A DNA stretch of 64,000 bases. Source: Margaritifera margaritifera (lineage: Eukaryota > Mollusca > Bivalvia > Unionida > Margaritiferidae). Made by a program: the position numbers and the translations under genes. The stretch covers positions 186,001 through 250,000 of the forward strand of contig JAQPZY010001579.1 in NCBI GenBank assembly GCA_029931535.1, in the 5' to 3' direction. Shown one piece after another: positions 52,201 through 63,796 of this stretch (its first letter is position 1; each line of letters starts with the position of its first letter). The notes under the pieces were generated by a model that had not been told where the DNA came from, ran no database searches, and worked only from the letters and a program-made list of their open reading frames with translations.

Positions 52201-55200
52201 CTTAGTTAATTTTTTGTATCTCGCTTTCATAACATGACCGAACATAAAACTGTGTTTACTGCGTATCAATTAGCAAATATATGAGAGTCATGTAACGACT
52301 ATTCGATTTCTTGTTATGTTTTGGGTGGGCAGATATGGTAATAGCGCAGACGGTTTGCATGATCAGTGACTCGTGTTATCCAAGTTAGCAATGCTAATAA
52401 ACGGAAACTTACACAATGATAATACAGCCTTTGATTTCGGATCAACTGTAAATTATGCAGGGAGACAATCAAGCTGGTGAGATATATTCGACCTAGATCG
52501 CTGTTAAGAAGTAAACCGCTTTCGTAAGTGACTTTCTATCGGGCGTATACCGACAGTAGTAATGGCGCATTCTATACCGATAAATGAGAACCTATGCCAA
52601 CAACAGGAATGAACATCACGGCCGCCATTTAGATTGTATGACCCTATGACGACAAGGGGAATTGAACATTAGTCCATAGGATTAAGATTGTGAGATGGTA
52701 TGGGGAAATGGGAACTATAATGTTAAAAACGTCCATAGGATTAACATTTTGGTACGATATGCAAACATATATATGCTAACGTTAGTCAATAGGATAAACA
52801 TTAGTATGTCCCTATGCTGACATGGGTAATTTGTGACGAACTCATTTGAAATGTTATAAGCTATTTGATGGTCAATGATCCATACAAATCAACACAATTT
52901 TTGTATTATCTAATCTAGAGTGAAAAGCAATTTTCATTTTCAAGTGTTTTGCAAACTATCCAATGTCAATGCTGTATGGTGCTAGGTTGGTTCTTTAATT
53001 TGTTACAAATATACTGTTTTAGGTTTTATCACCATAGATTTGATACGTTCAGTGACATCTTACCTATCGTAATGTATTGTTGGTAAAAAATGAGAACAAG
53101 ATAATGCTACATTGTCAAACAAGGCCAGAATTAGCCGTAAAATCATATTTTCGTGTACTTTAAGGTTGTTACGTTATCTGTATGAGATTAGAACAGCAAA
53201 CAACATACATTTTTCAGCTACTTGGCTGATTTATCCACCCACAGCCACTTTCCAACACCCACATATACTAAAATTCAATCACGCTTACTAACCAATACAC
53301 ACTGTGACAGAGCGGCATCCACATCTGCTGACCAGCACTAACACATACTAACCAACACCCATGCTAACCAACCAACACAGAGTGTTACTGACCAACACCA
53401 ACCTCTATGACAAACACCCACACCTACCTACTGATCAACACGTCGCCTTATTTACCAGCACACACTTCCACTGACCATCACACTATCTTACTGACCAGTA
53501 CCCATAGCCACTGACCAACACACCTTTTTACTGACCATCACCTTCCTCTACTCACCAACACTCACATTAACTCACCATCAGGCCATCTACCTGCCAACAC
53601 CCACACCTACTGACGAACGCTTCTATGGAACTAAACATTGAGTGACATTATGGCATTTAGTAGACATTGAACGGGACCGAGAAAAGAACGACAAGCTAAT
53701 GACATGCATTGGCTTACTTTTACAGAACAAGACTCGCGTTTATATTATCCATCCGTGGAGCGAAAGTCAATTTTCATTTTCAAGTGTGTTGCAAAATATC
53801 CAATGTCAGTGCTGTATGGTGCCAGGTTGTTTCTTCACTATGTTACAGATATACTGTTTTCGTTCTTGTCGCCATAGCTTTGATACGTTCAATGACAGCT
53901 TACCTATTGTAATGGCTTTTGGTGTTAAATGAGAACGAGACATTGATACATTGTCAAACAAGGTGAGAATATGGCGTAATATAAGGTTTTCGTGTACTTT
54001 AATGTTGTTAAATTTTCTGTTTGAGTTTCAAAGCAGCACAAAACATACATTGCTCTGCTACTTCCTGAATTAATAGAGAGAGCAAATGGTGAGAAAAGAG
54101 AGCGAGATATTGCTACACTGTAAAACATGGTCAAAATTTGGTGTAATACAAGATTTTCGGATACCTTAAGAAAGATAAATTCTCATTTTTTTTTAAAAAG
54201 GCACTTTTTATTTTCAAGTGGGTTGAGAAATATCCAACATCAGTGCCACATAAAGTCATTTTGGTTCTTCGCTTTGTGACAAATGTACTGTTTTCGTTTT
54301 GTCAACCTAAATTTAATGCACTCAGTGACCTGATAATTAGTGTCACTTCCATAAACATTGTCAAAAAGTGTGTTGAACAATATTCAATGTCAGTGCTGTA
54401 TTGGGTCAAATTGGGTTCTTCACTTTGTTACAACTGTACTGTTTTCGTATTTGTCACCCTAGATTTGGTACGCTCTCTGAACTGTTCCCTATTGCAATGC
54501 GCGGTTGGTGATAAAGACAGCGAGACATTACTACACTGTCAAACAATGCACGAATTTGGCATTAGATAAGATCTGTGTGTACTTTAAGGATGTTACATTT
54601 TCTGTTTGTTTTTCAAAACAGTAAACACCATACATTGTTCTGCTACTTGATTGATTGGTCGAGAGAACAAAACATTTGGGCTCTTCACTTTGCTAAAATG
54701 CACTGGAGTGTTTTTACATGTCAAGAATAAAATGTCGTATTTTTGCTGTGAAAAACGACAAGCAACTATTAATATCGAAAAGAAAATCACTTTTTTTGTT
54801 TGTTTTGTTTTGTTTTTCTTTCATGTTTTACAGTAGTCTTTAAAACTTTGAGAGGAAGAAATATAGATGAGTAAATTAATGCACAAAATGAAAAAAATTA
54901 TCAAAGGGTCTATGAAATTTTAACATTATGGATGTCGCTATGCGGGTTTAGGGGAATCTAAACATGACTGGTTGGTAATTTGGGAATTTAATATTAAAGA
55001 TTTATGGTCCTCTTTGAGAAATACACATTGCAGGGTTCTGTAGCCTTTTATAGACATTGAACAGGATGGAGATAAGAACAAACACACTTACTGACAACCA
55101 TTGGCCTACTTTTCCAATCCAATGGTAAATTTAATGTCGGATCAAGTTTCATAGGCAACACTATTGTAACTCTGCAATGCGCTGTTAGTGAAAAAGACCA

Positions 55201-56050
55201 CGAGACATTGCTACACTATCAAACAAAGTCAGACTTCGGCGTAAGATAAGGTTTTATTGTACGTTAAGGTTGTATAATTTCTGTTCGGTTTTGAAAACAG
55301 CAAACAATATACATTTTTCTGCTATTTGACTGATTGTTTGAGAGAATAAAACATTTGAATTCTTCACATTGGTTCAAATGTACTGGAGTCTTAGTACTTC
55401 TCAAGAACAAAATGATCGGCAAAAAAAAAAAACAACAGTTTTTGTAGCTTTTTTCCAGTAGTATTTTAAACTTTGAGAGGAAACAATTACAGATGAGCAA
55501 ATGAATGCACGAAGAAAAGAAATTATTAAAGGATCTATGTAATGACAGGCATAGGCTTACTTTTAAAATATAAAGGTAAATGTAATGTCAGATCAAGTGT
55601 TATAGGCGACTCTATTAAAATTCTGCAATTCGCTGTTGGTGAAAAGGTCAGCGAGATATTGCCACACTGTCAAACAAAGTTAGAATTTGGCGTAAGACAA
55701 GGTGTTTGTGTACTTTAAGGTTGTTACAATATATATATTGTTCTACTACTTGACAAATTTATCGAGAGAACAAATAGTGAAAAAAACAGCGAGACATTAC
55801 TGCCCGGTCAAACAAGGCCATACTATAGCATAAGATAAGGTTTTAGTGTAGTTTAAGAGAGTTCTAGTTTCTGTCTGTGTTTCTGAAAACAACAAACGAA
55901 ATGCATTTTTGGGGTACTTGACTAATGTATCGAGAGAGAAAAACATTTGTATTCTTCATTTTGTTACAAATGTACTGGAGTGTTTGTACCTTTCAAGAAC
56001 ACAATTTTCGAACAAAAGAAAAATCATTGTGTCCTGTGAACTAATCAAAG

Positions 56051-56100
<50 letters not shown>

Positions 56101-57714
56101 AAATGAGAAAAAGTTATTAGTTGATGTTGCACTGTAGTAGACTATTATTTTCATATCTAGCACACACTTATAGCTACACTCTCAGATGCACGGAGTTTAA
56201 GTCAGTAGTTCCCTTGCACAAACTGGCCGCGTTGAAATATTGACTTGTTTCATTATATGTTTGTTCGAGTTAAAACGACCGTGTCCGATCAAAACCATAG
56301 GCAATTTTCCTGTCGTTTTGATCGACAAAATATTTAAAAAGTAATATACATTACTAAAACGATCCTCAACAGATAATTCGCTTGCAATGACGCTTATAAA
56401 TAATGTATAGTAGTAATAATATTCAAATCAATAATTTTCAGGGTATTTACACATACATAATGTGGACTGAATCTAGTCATATAAAAAGAAAAAGAAATTA
56501 TACGTAATATTATTCTTGAAATATTTGTGAATGTTTACCTTGACAACACTAAAACTTAAAGAAATAAAACAGAAACTTTTTTCAAAAGCATATCAAATAT
56601 TTTTATTTTTTGTTTAAACATCTACAATACAGCGTTCTTCTTCTTCTTTTTTTTTTTGGGGGGGGGGGGTAAAATTGTGCTTATATTTTTGAGCGTAATG
56701 TTGCAAACTTCAAGATTATAATCAACAGTTGTAAAGTATTTAACAATTACTTTCCTGAAATAACGAATTCAAGGCCTAAGCGTTCTAATGAGCGAAGTAT
56801 GTCAAAACGCGCGTTTTCTTGTGCTTTTTTTATTCATCCATGCCTTCTCATTCAAGATCACAAATGGATACACCTACAGGGCTCTGCAATTTTTCATTTT
56901 TTTAAAGGGAGCATTCTCAATTGCAAAGATATTACAGTTATTTATTTATTTTCAATTGCAAAAATATCGAAAGTTATTTATTTATTAGTCGCTCGCAAGC
57001 TTGGCACTATTTCTTATGCACATGAATTTGGAACCTGTTTACAGCACACTGTTAGAACCTACCAGGTGATTCTGCATCAGAAAGATAGAAAACAATGGAC
57101 AGATAAAGAAAAAGGCCGACTTTCTACTGGGTAGAAATTTAATTAAACGTACAAGTTAGTGACACTGACATAGATATACTGCTCTTTTTAATATTTGGAT
57201 TTGCAACTCGGGACAACCATTTAAGTAGGAAACAATCGACCTATATAAAAAGCCCCAATGATAACAGCAATAACGAGCACATACAAATCACTGGCAAAAT
57301 AAATGTTACTCCGGTCTAGTGTTCAAGCTAGCAATGCACGAGTCAATACGGGACTTAGATTTAACTTGAAGGATGGTTAGATACAAAACAACGTCTGGAC
57401 ACAAAAACTATGATACAATTAATTACACTTTTCTTATTTATTCCTAGTAGCTGTTTTTGACCTGCCAACTGTTGCAGCACTCAGTTTATAGAGCACGATG
57501 GTTACATTCGGTCAGCAAAACAAAGCTCATAAGTGTTCGTCGTAAGGTTTTGACGTACTTTTATACTGAAGTGGGATGATACATATACTTTTAATACGGT
57601 AAAAATGACGTACATCGCTCTTGTGCATCGCACATTGAGTCTGTGTGCTTACTAATAAAAGATTATATTTTCGATCCGTGAAGAAGAGGAGTGATTCTAG
57701 TCACGTGAAAAAGA

Positions 57715-57796
<82 letters not shown>

Positions 57797-60700
57797 GTGT
57801 GTGTGTGTGCCTGTTTTCTGGTTCAAGTCTTACCCTATAAATACAATCTCTCAGCTTCTAGTATGTATATGATTCTAAGTATATTCAATAAACATCTCAC
57901 ACAATCTTAGACATGTATGAATAAATTCGTGGCATTTGTCAAAATAACCGTGAAACAGCTTTTGCTGAACACAAAACACAGAATTTAGGTGCTTTTACAT
58001 AATAATTTTATTTCAAAATTCCGTTTAAACAATATACTTCTGACATGGCCATTGTACGCGTGATAAAAAGTCATTACCTCCAGAGTTTAGCCTTCTTATC
58101 AGAGAGTTATGACAAACCCCACTCAACAGCTTGATAGACACCTTGCACAATAGTATATAGCGGATTATCCTCTCCACTGCCCTGATCAACAACCGACCTG
58201 AGCAAAAAGGCTGTTTATGAAAGTGTTAATTTCCGTTTCTTAGCGAATAACGCCCGCCGCCCGCCACAAAACAGTGACCACAAAACCCATCTGCACGATT
58301 ACCGTATCTGCCACCCCAAAAGCATAAAAAAGGGAAAAGAGTCATCATATGATTCTCAATAAAATTTCCTAACTGATAAGCATGGCTCTGCTATTGAGAC
58401 TCACAGAGATTTGAATTTCCAACAGTTTAAGTTTCATAGAATCGGTCAATAGCATCATCGAATACTCTATCTGAAATACTTGTTAAAAATATGACATTTC
58501 CTTGATATAGTTCATTATCGAAAATTTTAATAACTGGATTACAATTTTATCTCTCTTTTCAAGATAGATACTTTCAACATTTGTCATTTACCGTGCAAGT
58601 GAATGCTATTTCTGAAACATGTCATAATGACATAACTGTAACTGTCGGTGAGAATTAGTACTTTTTAAAAACCATAACCCAAATCAGGATTATTTAGTCC
58701 AGGACAAGTGATTTTGGAAAAGAGACTTGCCCTGTCTAGTTTATTGTACTTGTCCAGTTTTCTAGTTTATATTTTCTCCTTTTTCCAGTGTCTAATATCA
58801 ATAATGTTGTCCAATGGCAGCACGTGTAATTATATGGCTATGACTATATTATATTCTACATTATTATTATTTGATTATATACCGCAATATAATGTCGCAG
58901 TATCTTTGATGTGTGAAGTGCTGTCGTATATACATGCAGTTTCTGTTTTTTTATGTTGACTGACAGGTCAATTTTACTGTTTTAGTTGTCTGTTTGTAAG
59001 AATAACAGTTATGTGTTATTGTTCAAATAATCAAACGTAAAATATAGTTTCTTATATTTAGTGTAAGTCCCCCTCCACCCACACCCTCTCCTTCCCCCAT
59101 CCCTCCCTCCCCCACAAACACTTGGCAGACAGCATTCCTATTAATCGAAGGAACCGTTGACGGAAAATAACAAATAAATATTGCCAAAACTTGCTGGCAG
59201 GAAGACAATTTAGATTCGGCAGGGTCCAGTCTATCAAAATATGTAATTTGTTTTACACGTCTAAAATGGCACTTAAGTTTGCCTTAATATACAGAACAAA
59301 ATGCATGTCTAGCTGTATATCTGTAAAGAAATATCATTTTTATCATTTAAAATCAAATTAATTTTATTTTATTTTCATAATCTGTTTAAAATTAATTGTG
59401 GAAGACCTAAGGTCTCTACACCAGCCTAAATTCTACATGCTTTTGGTAGACATGATATGATGACTAAGCAACAGTTCACATCATCTCCTGCCTTTTAACT
59501 CTTTAGAAAACTCCAACATTACTCAGATACATGAATAATCTTGAATCTGTTGCAAAACGGAAACAAACAATTCGAATAGATAAGACATTACATAGAAATA
59601 TTTAGGATCGAGTTTCTCGAAAAAGAAACCAACTGATTGCCAGTTTGGTATACATTATTTTTTTTCAATCACAATAAATAAAGCCGTTCTTTGCCAGCTA
59701 ACTACTGTCTTTCGCCGATGTTTCGAAAGTCATATTGGTACATACTAAATACTAACTGTGCGCTATTAGTGACACGGTTGAAAGCAAAAATTCAAAAATG
59801 CTGATTCGGAAGGCGACTGTACCGGAAAAAAGGCGGTGCGTAAATCTTGCAAAATGAAATTAGGACTATCTAATGTGTACAGCCCTACATATTGTTAAGT
59901 AATATCTTATTTGTTTTTCCTGTGTGTGCATTCTAAAGGTATGTTTTCCTAAATAAAGCATTAAGGCAAGCGTTATATACTATTCAGGTAACTTGGCAAC
60001 TGGGATTTTGTTATTGGTTATGTGTGTAGTGGAGGGTTTATTTTCATCTTTAAAAAAAATATACTACTTTTGACAAGTAGACAGGTAAATACTTGTACAA
60101 GGCTTCTTTAAGTTGAATTTTGTTCCTTTATTTTGAAATAATTACATTGCAAGTAGCTTTCTGTTGCATAATATGTTGACACTTTTTCATCCATATAAGA
60201 CTCGTGTGTAACAAAAGGTATAATTCACGGAAATACGGTTCGTCATTATAGCATCAAGATCTTTCCTGTCTATTGGTCAAAAGGATCTTCAAAAAAGACG
60301 AAAGCCTCAGACTACAGCTAAAGAATGGAAACGCATCGATACGCCTTATCATGAGATTGATAATGGTACGTATATCCCGTGATTGAATCGCAAATTTATA
60401 CAGCACAAAAAGGATGTCATGTCGGGACACTTCATTTTGAGTTCAAATTTTTTAACAGTATTGCAACTGGAATCGAATGAATGAGTTCACTTTAAAAGAA
60501 ATATTGTGGGTGTAGTTCTATTATATTCTACAAAAGTAGGCTTTCGCATATCTCTATTACTTGTTTTAATCCATATATGTCAACCATCTGCATCGCCGCT
60601 TTGCATATATGTAAGGGGAAATTTCCAACACGTCCTTTTACTGCAAAGTAAAAATGCAAATTTCTGACTAATATGACGGATAAAGCAAATGTATATGTTT

Positions 60701-61027
60701 TTGTTGTTGATTGTATCAAGTGTCATGACAAAACCGGATTTATTTGTTGAATGCCCTATTTGCTTTGATTGGGAGAATAATAATAAATATATGCAAATTT
60801 CATTTGAGTATGAATATAATGTGTTTTCTGTAAATTCGTAGTGAGAAGATTGTGTTACAGTAATATGACCGGTCACTGTAGGAATTTCACTTAAACATAC
60901 ATTCAAGTGAATTACTGTGCGCACTTTCAGCCTCATATATCTTTCATTAGGGCAAAAAGATCTCGGAGATGAACGAGAATGAGAAGAAGAAGGCATACAT
61001 TTACCAGGTTCCGTATCATACCTTACA

Positions 61028-61114
<87 letters not shown>

Positions 61115-63796
61115 ATATAAGGAAGTAGAAATACTTGCAAACTAAGTACAGTACACTTCTGCCCGTTACTTATAAACAAGAAACGTTCATATTAAAGGGG
61201 TAACATCATATGATGTTTACACAAAGTCAGCCTCGTTCTGACACCCTGCCATTTACACGATAGCGGTAGTTCATTTAACTTAATAGTCTCAAAATATATA
61301 AATCTAAATGTATTCACAGATGCGTTTTTTGAAAATAAAAAATGAACAGGTTCCTTATTCGAAAAAAGGTGAAAACTGTGTTCAATATAATGATCACGTG
61401 AAGTTATACTTTTCCAAAAAATGTGATTCTTGTGAATAAAACTATAGCTGAAATAAAAAAGCTCTAACTGTTTTAGCGAAACGTAAATGCAAATTTACCG
61501 TTTTTTTCAGCGTGCTCTAAATTTATATAACATGAGTGATGGGTAACAAAATAAATTGTTCTCTTTACGATTTGAATCAAGCTACGTGAACAAGAACATC
61601 TAAAGGGTTGTTATTTGTCTTTTTGAAATCAGATAGTATCAAATGAGGAAAGTTCCATTGACGTTGACAAGTGGGATTATTTATGCAGAGACGCCATGTA
61701 TTGTGGTATGAATGAGAGGTTCCTGAGCGAGAGGGCCATCTTGGGGGCGAGAGTGGTATTAACCTCGAAAACGGGTGAATCACCAGTTCATCAACTTGGA
61801 TACCCAGAAAAGGTATTTCCGCAAGGACAATATTTGTAACGTTTTGCAACATGGTAAACGATACAAAACGAATGCGTATGCACACGCTGCCGTATGATAC
61901 ACAAATGAAAGGAAGATGACACAGTATAACAATCAAATCGTTAGGAATAGTACGCAAACCGAACGAAACAGTGCGTTTCAGTATCAGTAGCGGTAGTTAA
62001 ACACTCGAAATATGCAGAATCGGTACCCAACGGTACGCAAAGGAGAGAAAGTGCGTTGAACGAAAAATGCTGAATTGTGTCATTGAAAAACGAAACGATA
62101 CCAAAAGGAATATAACTGTTACGTTACGCAAACGATAGCCTACGCCTGTTCAAAAGACCTTACAAGTACTTCACAAACTTTTTCAGATCCATTATATTTT
62201 GACTGATCAATAAGTCAATCGATTGTTAGAATAATTAATCAAACACAACAAAACTAAATCACTTAATTGGTATGTCATAGTGTCTTCATCAATGATGTTT
62301 CTGTGCCATCATGAGTCTTAGTAGTTGTTGGTCATTTCAAACATTGTAATGTTTCCCTGTTTCTTACTTCGAAATCAAGACTAAAACTTGTCAATTACAC
62401 TGGGCTTTTAACCAGATTTAAAGTTCCACTAGTTTGCGTAGGACATACAGTTTTCAAGTCTAGAACCAATACAATGCACGCGTCAAACCTTGGACAGTAT
62501 TTAGATGAATAATACCACTATATAGTTCTGATAATAAATAAAACACAATTTTGTTTCATAAAATAATATTTTTTTCGTTTACAAATTTCAGGATGCCTTG
62601 ATGTTCTACAATATGTTCCAAACAAGATACACACTACACCGATACGTCTACCAGCACCGAGTGATTCTGTCTATGACCCTCATGTAAGTAACCGTTACTA
62701 ATTGGTGTTATTAATTATGAGTCATACTATTGCCGACCTTTGTAATACGTGAACTGTACAACTCGCAAATACCATTACCGACCACTTGATGACAAAGACG
62801 CATTTTATGGAGCATTCTCAACGCCCTCAACACTGGTTAAGTGGCACGTGATTATGTCTGAAATGAATTGAAATGGTTGCATTATTGCCTGTTGCTGCGC
62901 AACTTACTTGCTCAGTTAACACTAGTAATCCAAACAACCTGTCAGGCGACTCTAAATGAAGTGATTTTTAGAAAGTGTAGGAAACAGACTATAACATCAC
63001 AGTGCCCATTGGCTCCTGTAAAAGCGAGTTCGTATGGTCTCCGCCTGACAGGAACAATTACTACTGTCAATCCGAAATGTACCTGCATATATAAACTATC
63101 ATAAGCTTTATAGAAATGATTCTCGCAATTTGTTATATAAGCAAAACCTGAATATTTGATATGTTTCAATGAAAAAGTCAACAACTGATCGTGTTTATTT
63201 CGGATTAAATATATTAGACAAATTTAATTCCAAGATTTGCCTCTGGACATATACGATTCCCATTTTCCACTAAATATACGCCTGGAAAGAATTACAATCG
63301 GCCAAGGGAAAACTGCGTTTCATTTGTGCTTGAAAAGCGAAGTTGGCACGGTAATAATATTTGAATATGATGGAACGATACCAGTTCGATTCAGGAAACT
63401 TGACAAAACTATATGAGATCATATCTTCAATACACAAATTAGCCGACCAATCGCCATAAAACAAACAAACAAACAAACAAAACCAAAAAACAAACTAAAA
63501 AGAATTATCTACAGCACATCGTCCGCCTTGACATGGATTTTGGACACACTTTTCCATATTTAAGGACCCAATAAAATTCCGACTACATTTGTGTCCATTG
63601 ATCAGTTTGTATAATCTTGTCAATATTGGTTAGTCTATTCTATTCTAATTGTTGCGAGAACTATTTACAATCCATTACAGTCTTTCTGTATTTAATAAAT
63701 AACTTTCTGCATACCTCAAGCTCCTATGTTTCAATGTTTTACTTATAGGGTCAGAGATATTTTCAAGGCCTCAGAATCAGACTTGATGACGGAAGG
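49078..63796 (+). CDS. SAMHD1-like dNTP triphosphohydrolase, partial (six exons)
   Basis: SAMHD1 is an HD-domain enzyme that splits dNTPs into deoxynucleoside and triphosphate, lowering dNTP pools; the human enzyme is a dGTP/GTP-activated tetramer. Six exons (49078-49238, 50792-50910, 51876-51946, 61633-61812, 62592-62683, 63749-63796) have good splice sites. The first three join in phase, as do the last three. Compared with human SAMHD1, visible residues match H167, H206, D207, H210, H215, D311, K312, Y315, R366, H370, Y374 and H376, so the metal and substrate sites look intact. Regulatory-site positions D137, Q142, R145, R333 and K354 are kept, but N119 appears as Leu, R352 as Pro, N358 as Met and K377 as Arg. 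Missing: the N-terminal part, the segment around human 232-300, and the C-terminal third beyond the window. No internal stops are seen in the exons. Human positions are from memory. Confidence 0.88.
49239..50791 (+). other. Intron of the SAMHD1-like gene
   Basis: 49490-49760 holds about five units of the tatgggaattta repeat family. 49975-50003 is CA-rich. 50090-50420 is a T-rich, strand-biased stretch of short caaattgttaaatttt-like words. Confidence 0.8.
50792..50910 (+). CDS. SAMHD1-like exon b: carries the HD dyad
   Basis: Acceptor acattttag, donor gtacgt, 119 bases. It completes the split glycine codon of exon a, reads [15 protein letters not shown], then [22 protein letters not shown], and leaves one base. 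The CHD corresponds to human H206-D207, ligands of the catalytic metal. Confidence 0.9.
50911..51875 (+). other. Intron of the SAMHD1-like gene
   Basis: AT-rich intron between matching gtacgt and tttttag sites; no repeat was recognised. Confidence 0.8.
51876..51946 (+). CDS. SAMHD1-like exon c: HGPFSH segment
   Basis: Acceptor tatttttag, donor gtgagt, 71 bases, ending in phase 0. It completes the Gly of the [10 protein letters not shown] motif, then [17 protein letters not shown]. The two His residues correspond to human H210 and H215. The human protein continues with WTHEQ directly after this point; that continuation was not found. Confidence 0.9.
51947..52600 (+). other. Start of the large intron region
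   Basis: Unrecognised AT-rich intronic sequence. A short open stretch at 52153-52208 lacks a donor and is not called. Confidence 0.6.
52600..52860. repeat. 'tatgggaattta' family array inside the intron
   Basis: Units of ~50-55 bp with ccctatgacgacaaggggaa and gtccataggattaacatt, related to 39240-39520 and 49490-49760. Confidence 0.75.
52890..55960. repeat. Higher-order intronic satellite
   Basis: A ~320 bp unit starts with attttcattttcaagtg, continues through aatgtcagtgctgtatggt, ttgttacaaatatactgttt, catagatttgatacgttcag, gagacattgctacactgtca and acttcttgactgatt-like sequence. Full or partial units lie at about 52919-53233, 53759-54070, 54195-54350, 54360-54660, 55130-55340 and 55590-55950. 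They are mixed with the tatgggaattta repeat (54920-55050) and a tagacattgaacgg-type block (53660 and 55045). Frames of 60-108 codons inside are repeat-derived. Confidence 0.88.
53230..53635. repeat. Nested ~27 bp minisatellite rich in CCAACAC
   Basis: About 14 imperfect units of the type ctactgaccaacacccac / ttactgaccatcaccat. It lies between two of the ~320 bp units and has a strong strand bias with few G residues. Confidence 0.88.
55961..56100. repeat. (GA)n microsatellite
   Basis: About 20 GA units at 56058-56098, just after the last satellite unit. Confidence 0.9.
56101..57710 (+). other. Intronic non-coding DNA
   Basis: A T-run and G-run lie at 56641-56670. Frames at 56788-57134 have no recognised family. 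The HEFGT-containing frame near 57010 was considered as the missing SAMHD1-like exon and not accepted. Confidence 0.45.
57717..57811. repeat. (TA)n(TG)n microsatellite
   Basis: About 37 TA units followed by a short TG array. Confidence 0.95.
57812..61025 (+). other. Intronic non-coding DNA
   Basis: A C-rich pyrimidine tract lies at 59068-59115. An open stretch at about 60245-60366 ends at a donor-like gtacgt, but in a phase that does not fit the exon at 61633. Nothing else was recognised. Confidence 0.45.
61028..61112. repeat. (TA)n microsatellite
   Basis: About 42 TA units. The 199-codon minus-strand frame at 60580-61179 runs through it and is not a gene. Confidence 0.95.
61113..61632 (+). 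other. End of the intron before exon d
   Basis: AT-rich, ending in a gaaatcag acceptor. Nothing recognised. Confidence 0.6.
61633..61812 (+). CDS. SAMHD1-like exon d: D311 region
   Basis: 180 bases, phase 0 to phase 0, acceptor ttgaaatcag, donor gtattt. It encodes [20 protein letters not shown], then [18 protein letters not shown] and [16 protein letters not shown] matches the human block with D311, K312 and Y315. ERAILGARV aligns with KRFIKFARV, placing Arg at the R333 position. The human R352 position falls at Pro in the GYPEK segment by ungapped counting. The 126-codon minus-strand frame at 61577-61957 is a shadow of this exon. Confidence 0.9.
61813..62591 (+). other. Intron of the SAMHD1-like gene
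   Basis: Between gtattt and a tttcag acceptor. Short words such as acgaaac and gtacgc recur near 61860-62130; no clear array. Confidence 0.75.
62592..62683 (+). CDS. SAMHD1-like exon e: MF-TR-LHR-YQH segment
   Basis: 92 bases, acceptor caaatttcag, donor gtaagt. It reads [30 protein letters not shown] and leaves two bases. Matches the human segment with R366, H370, Y374 and H376; the human K377 position is Arg. Confidence 0.9.
62684..63748 (+). other. Intron of the SAMHD1-like gene
   Basis: Contains a short (AAAC)n run at 63461-63483. Frames at 62868-63184 on both strands are not supported as exons. Confidence 0.7.
63749..63796 (+). CDS. SAMHD1-like exon f
   Basis: 48 bases, acceptor acttatag, donor gtaagt. 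The first base joins the two left over from exon e to make ATG; it then reads [16 protein letters not shown]. This aligns with the human helix ITDAFLKADDY. It leaves two bases for the next exon, which lies beyond the window. Confidence 0.8.

Noticed and set aside
52150..52210. Short open stretch after an acceptor-like acttag
   Set aside because: No donor follows and no SAMHD1-type residues are present.
56990..57130. Frame with AHEFGTCLQ, superficially like the HE-x-GS block
   Set aside because: The acceptor that would give phase 0 after exon c puts this in the wrong frame, and the residues before HE do not match.
60245..60366. Open stretch ending in gtacgt, considered as the missing SAMHD1-like exon
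   Set aside because: It has no W-x-HE motif, and its end phase does not fit the phase-0 start of exon d. The HE it contains lies at the wrong place relative to the donor.
60580..61179. 199-codon minus-strand frame, the longest in the window
   Set aside because: It runs through a TA microsatellite and has no conserved domain.
61577..61957. 126-codon minus-strand frame
   Set aside because: Antisense shadow of SAMHD1-like exon d.
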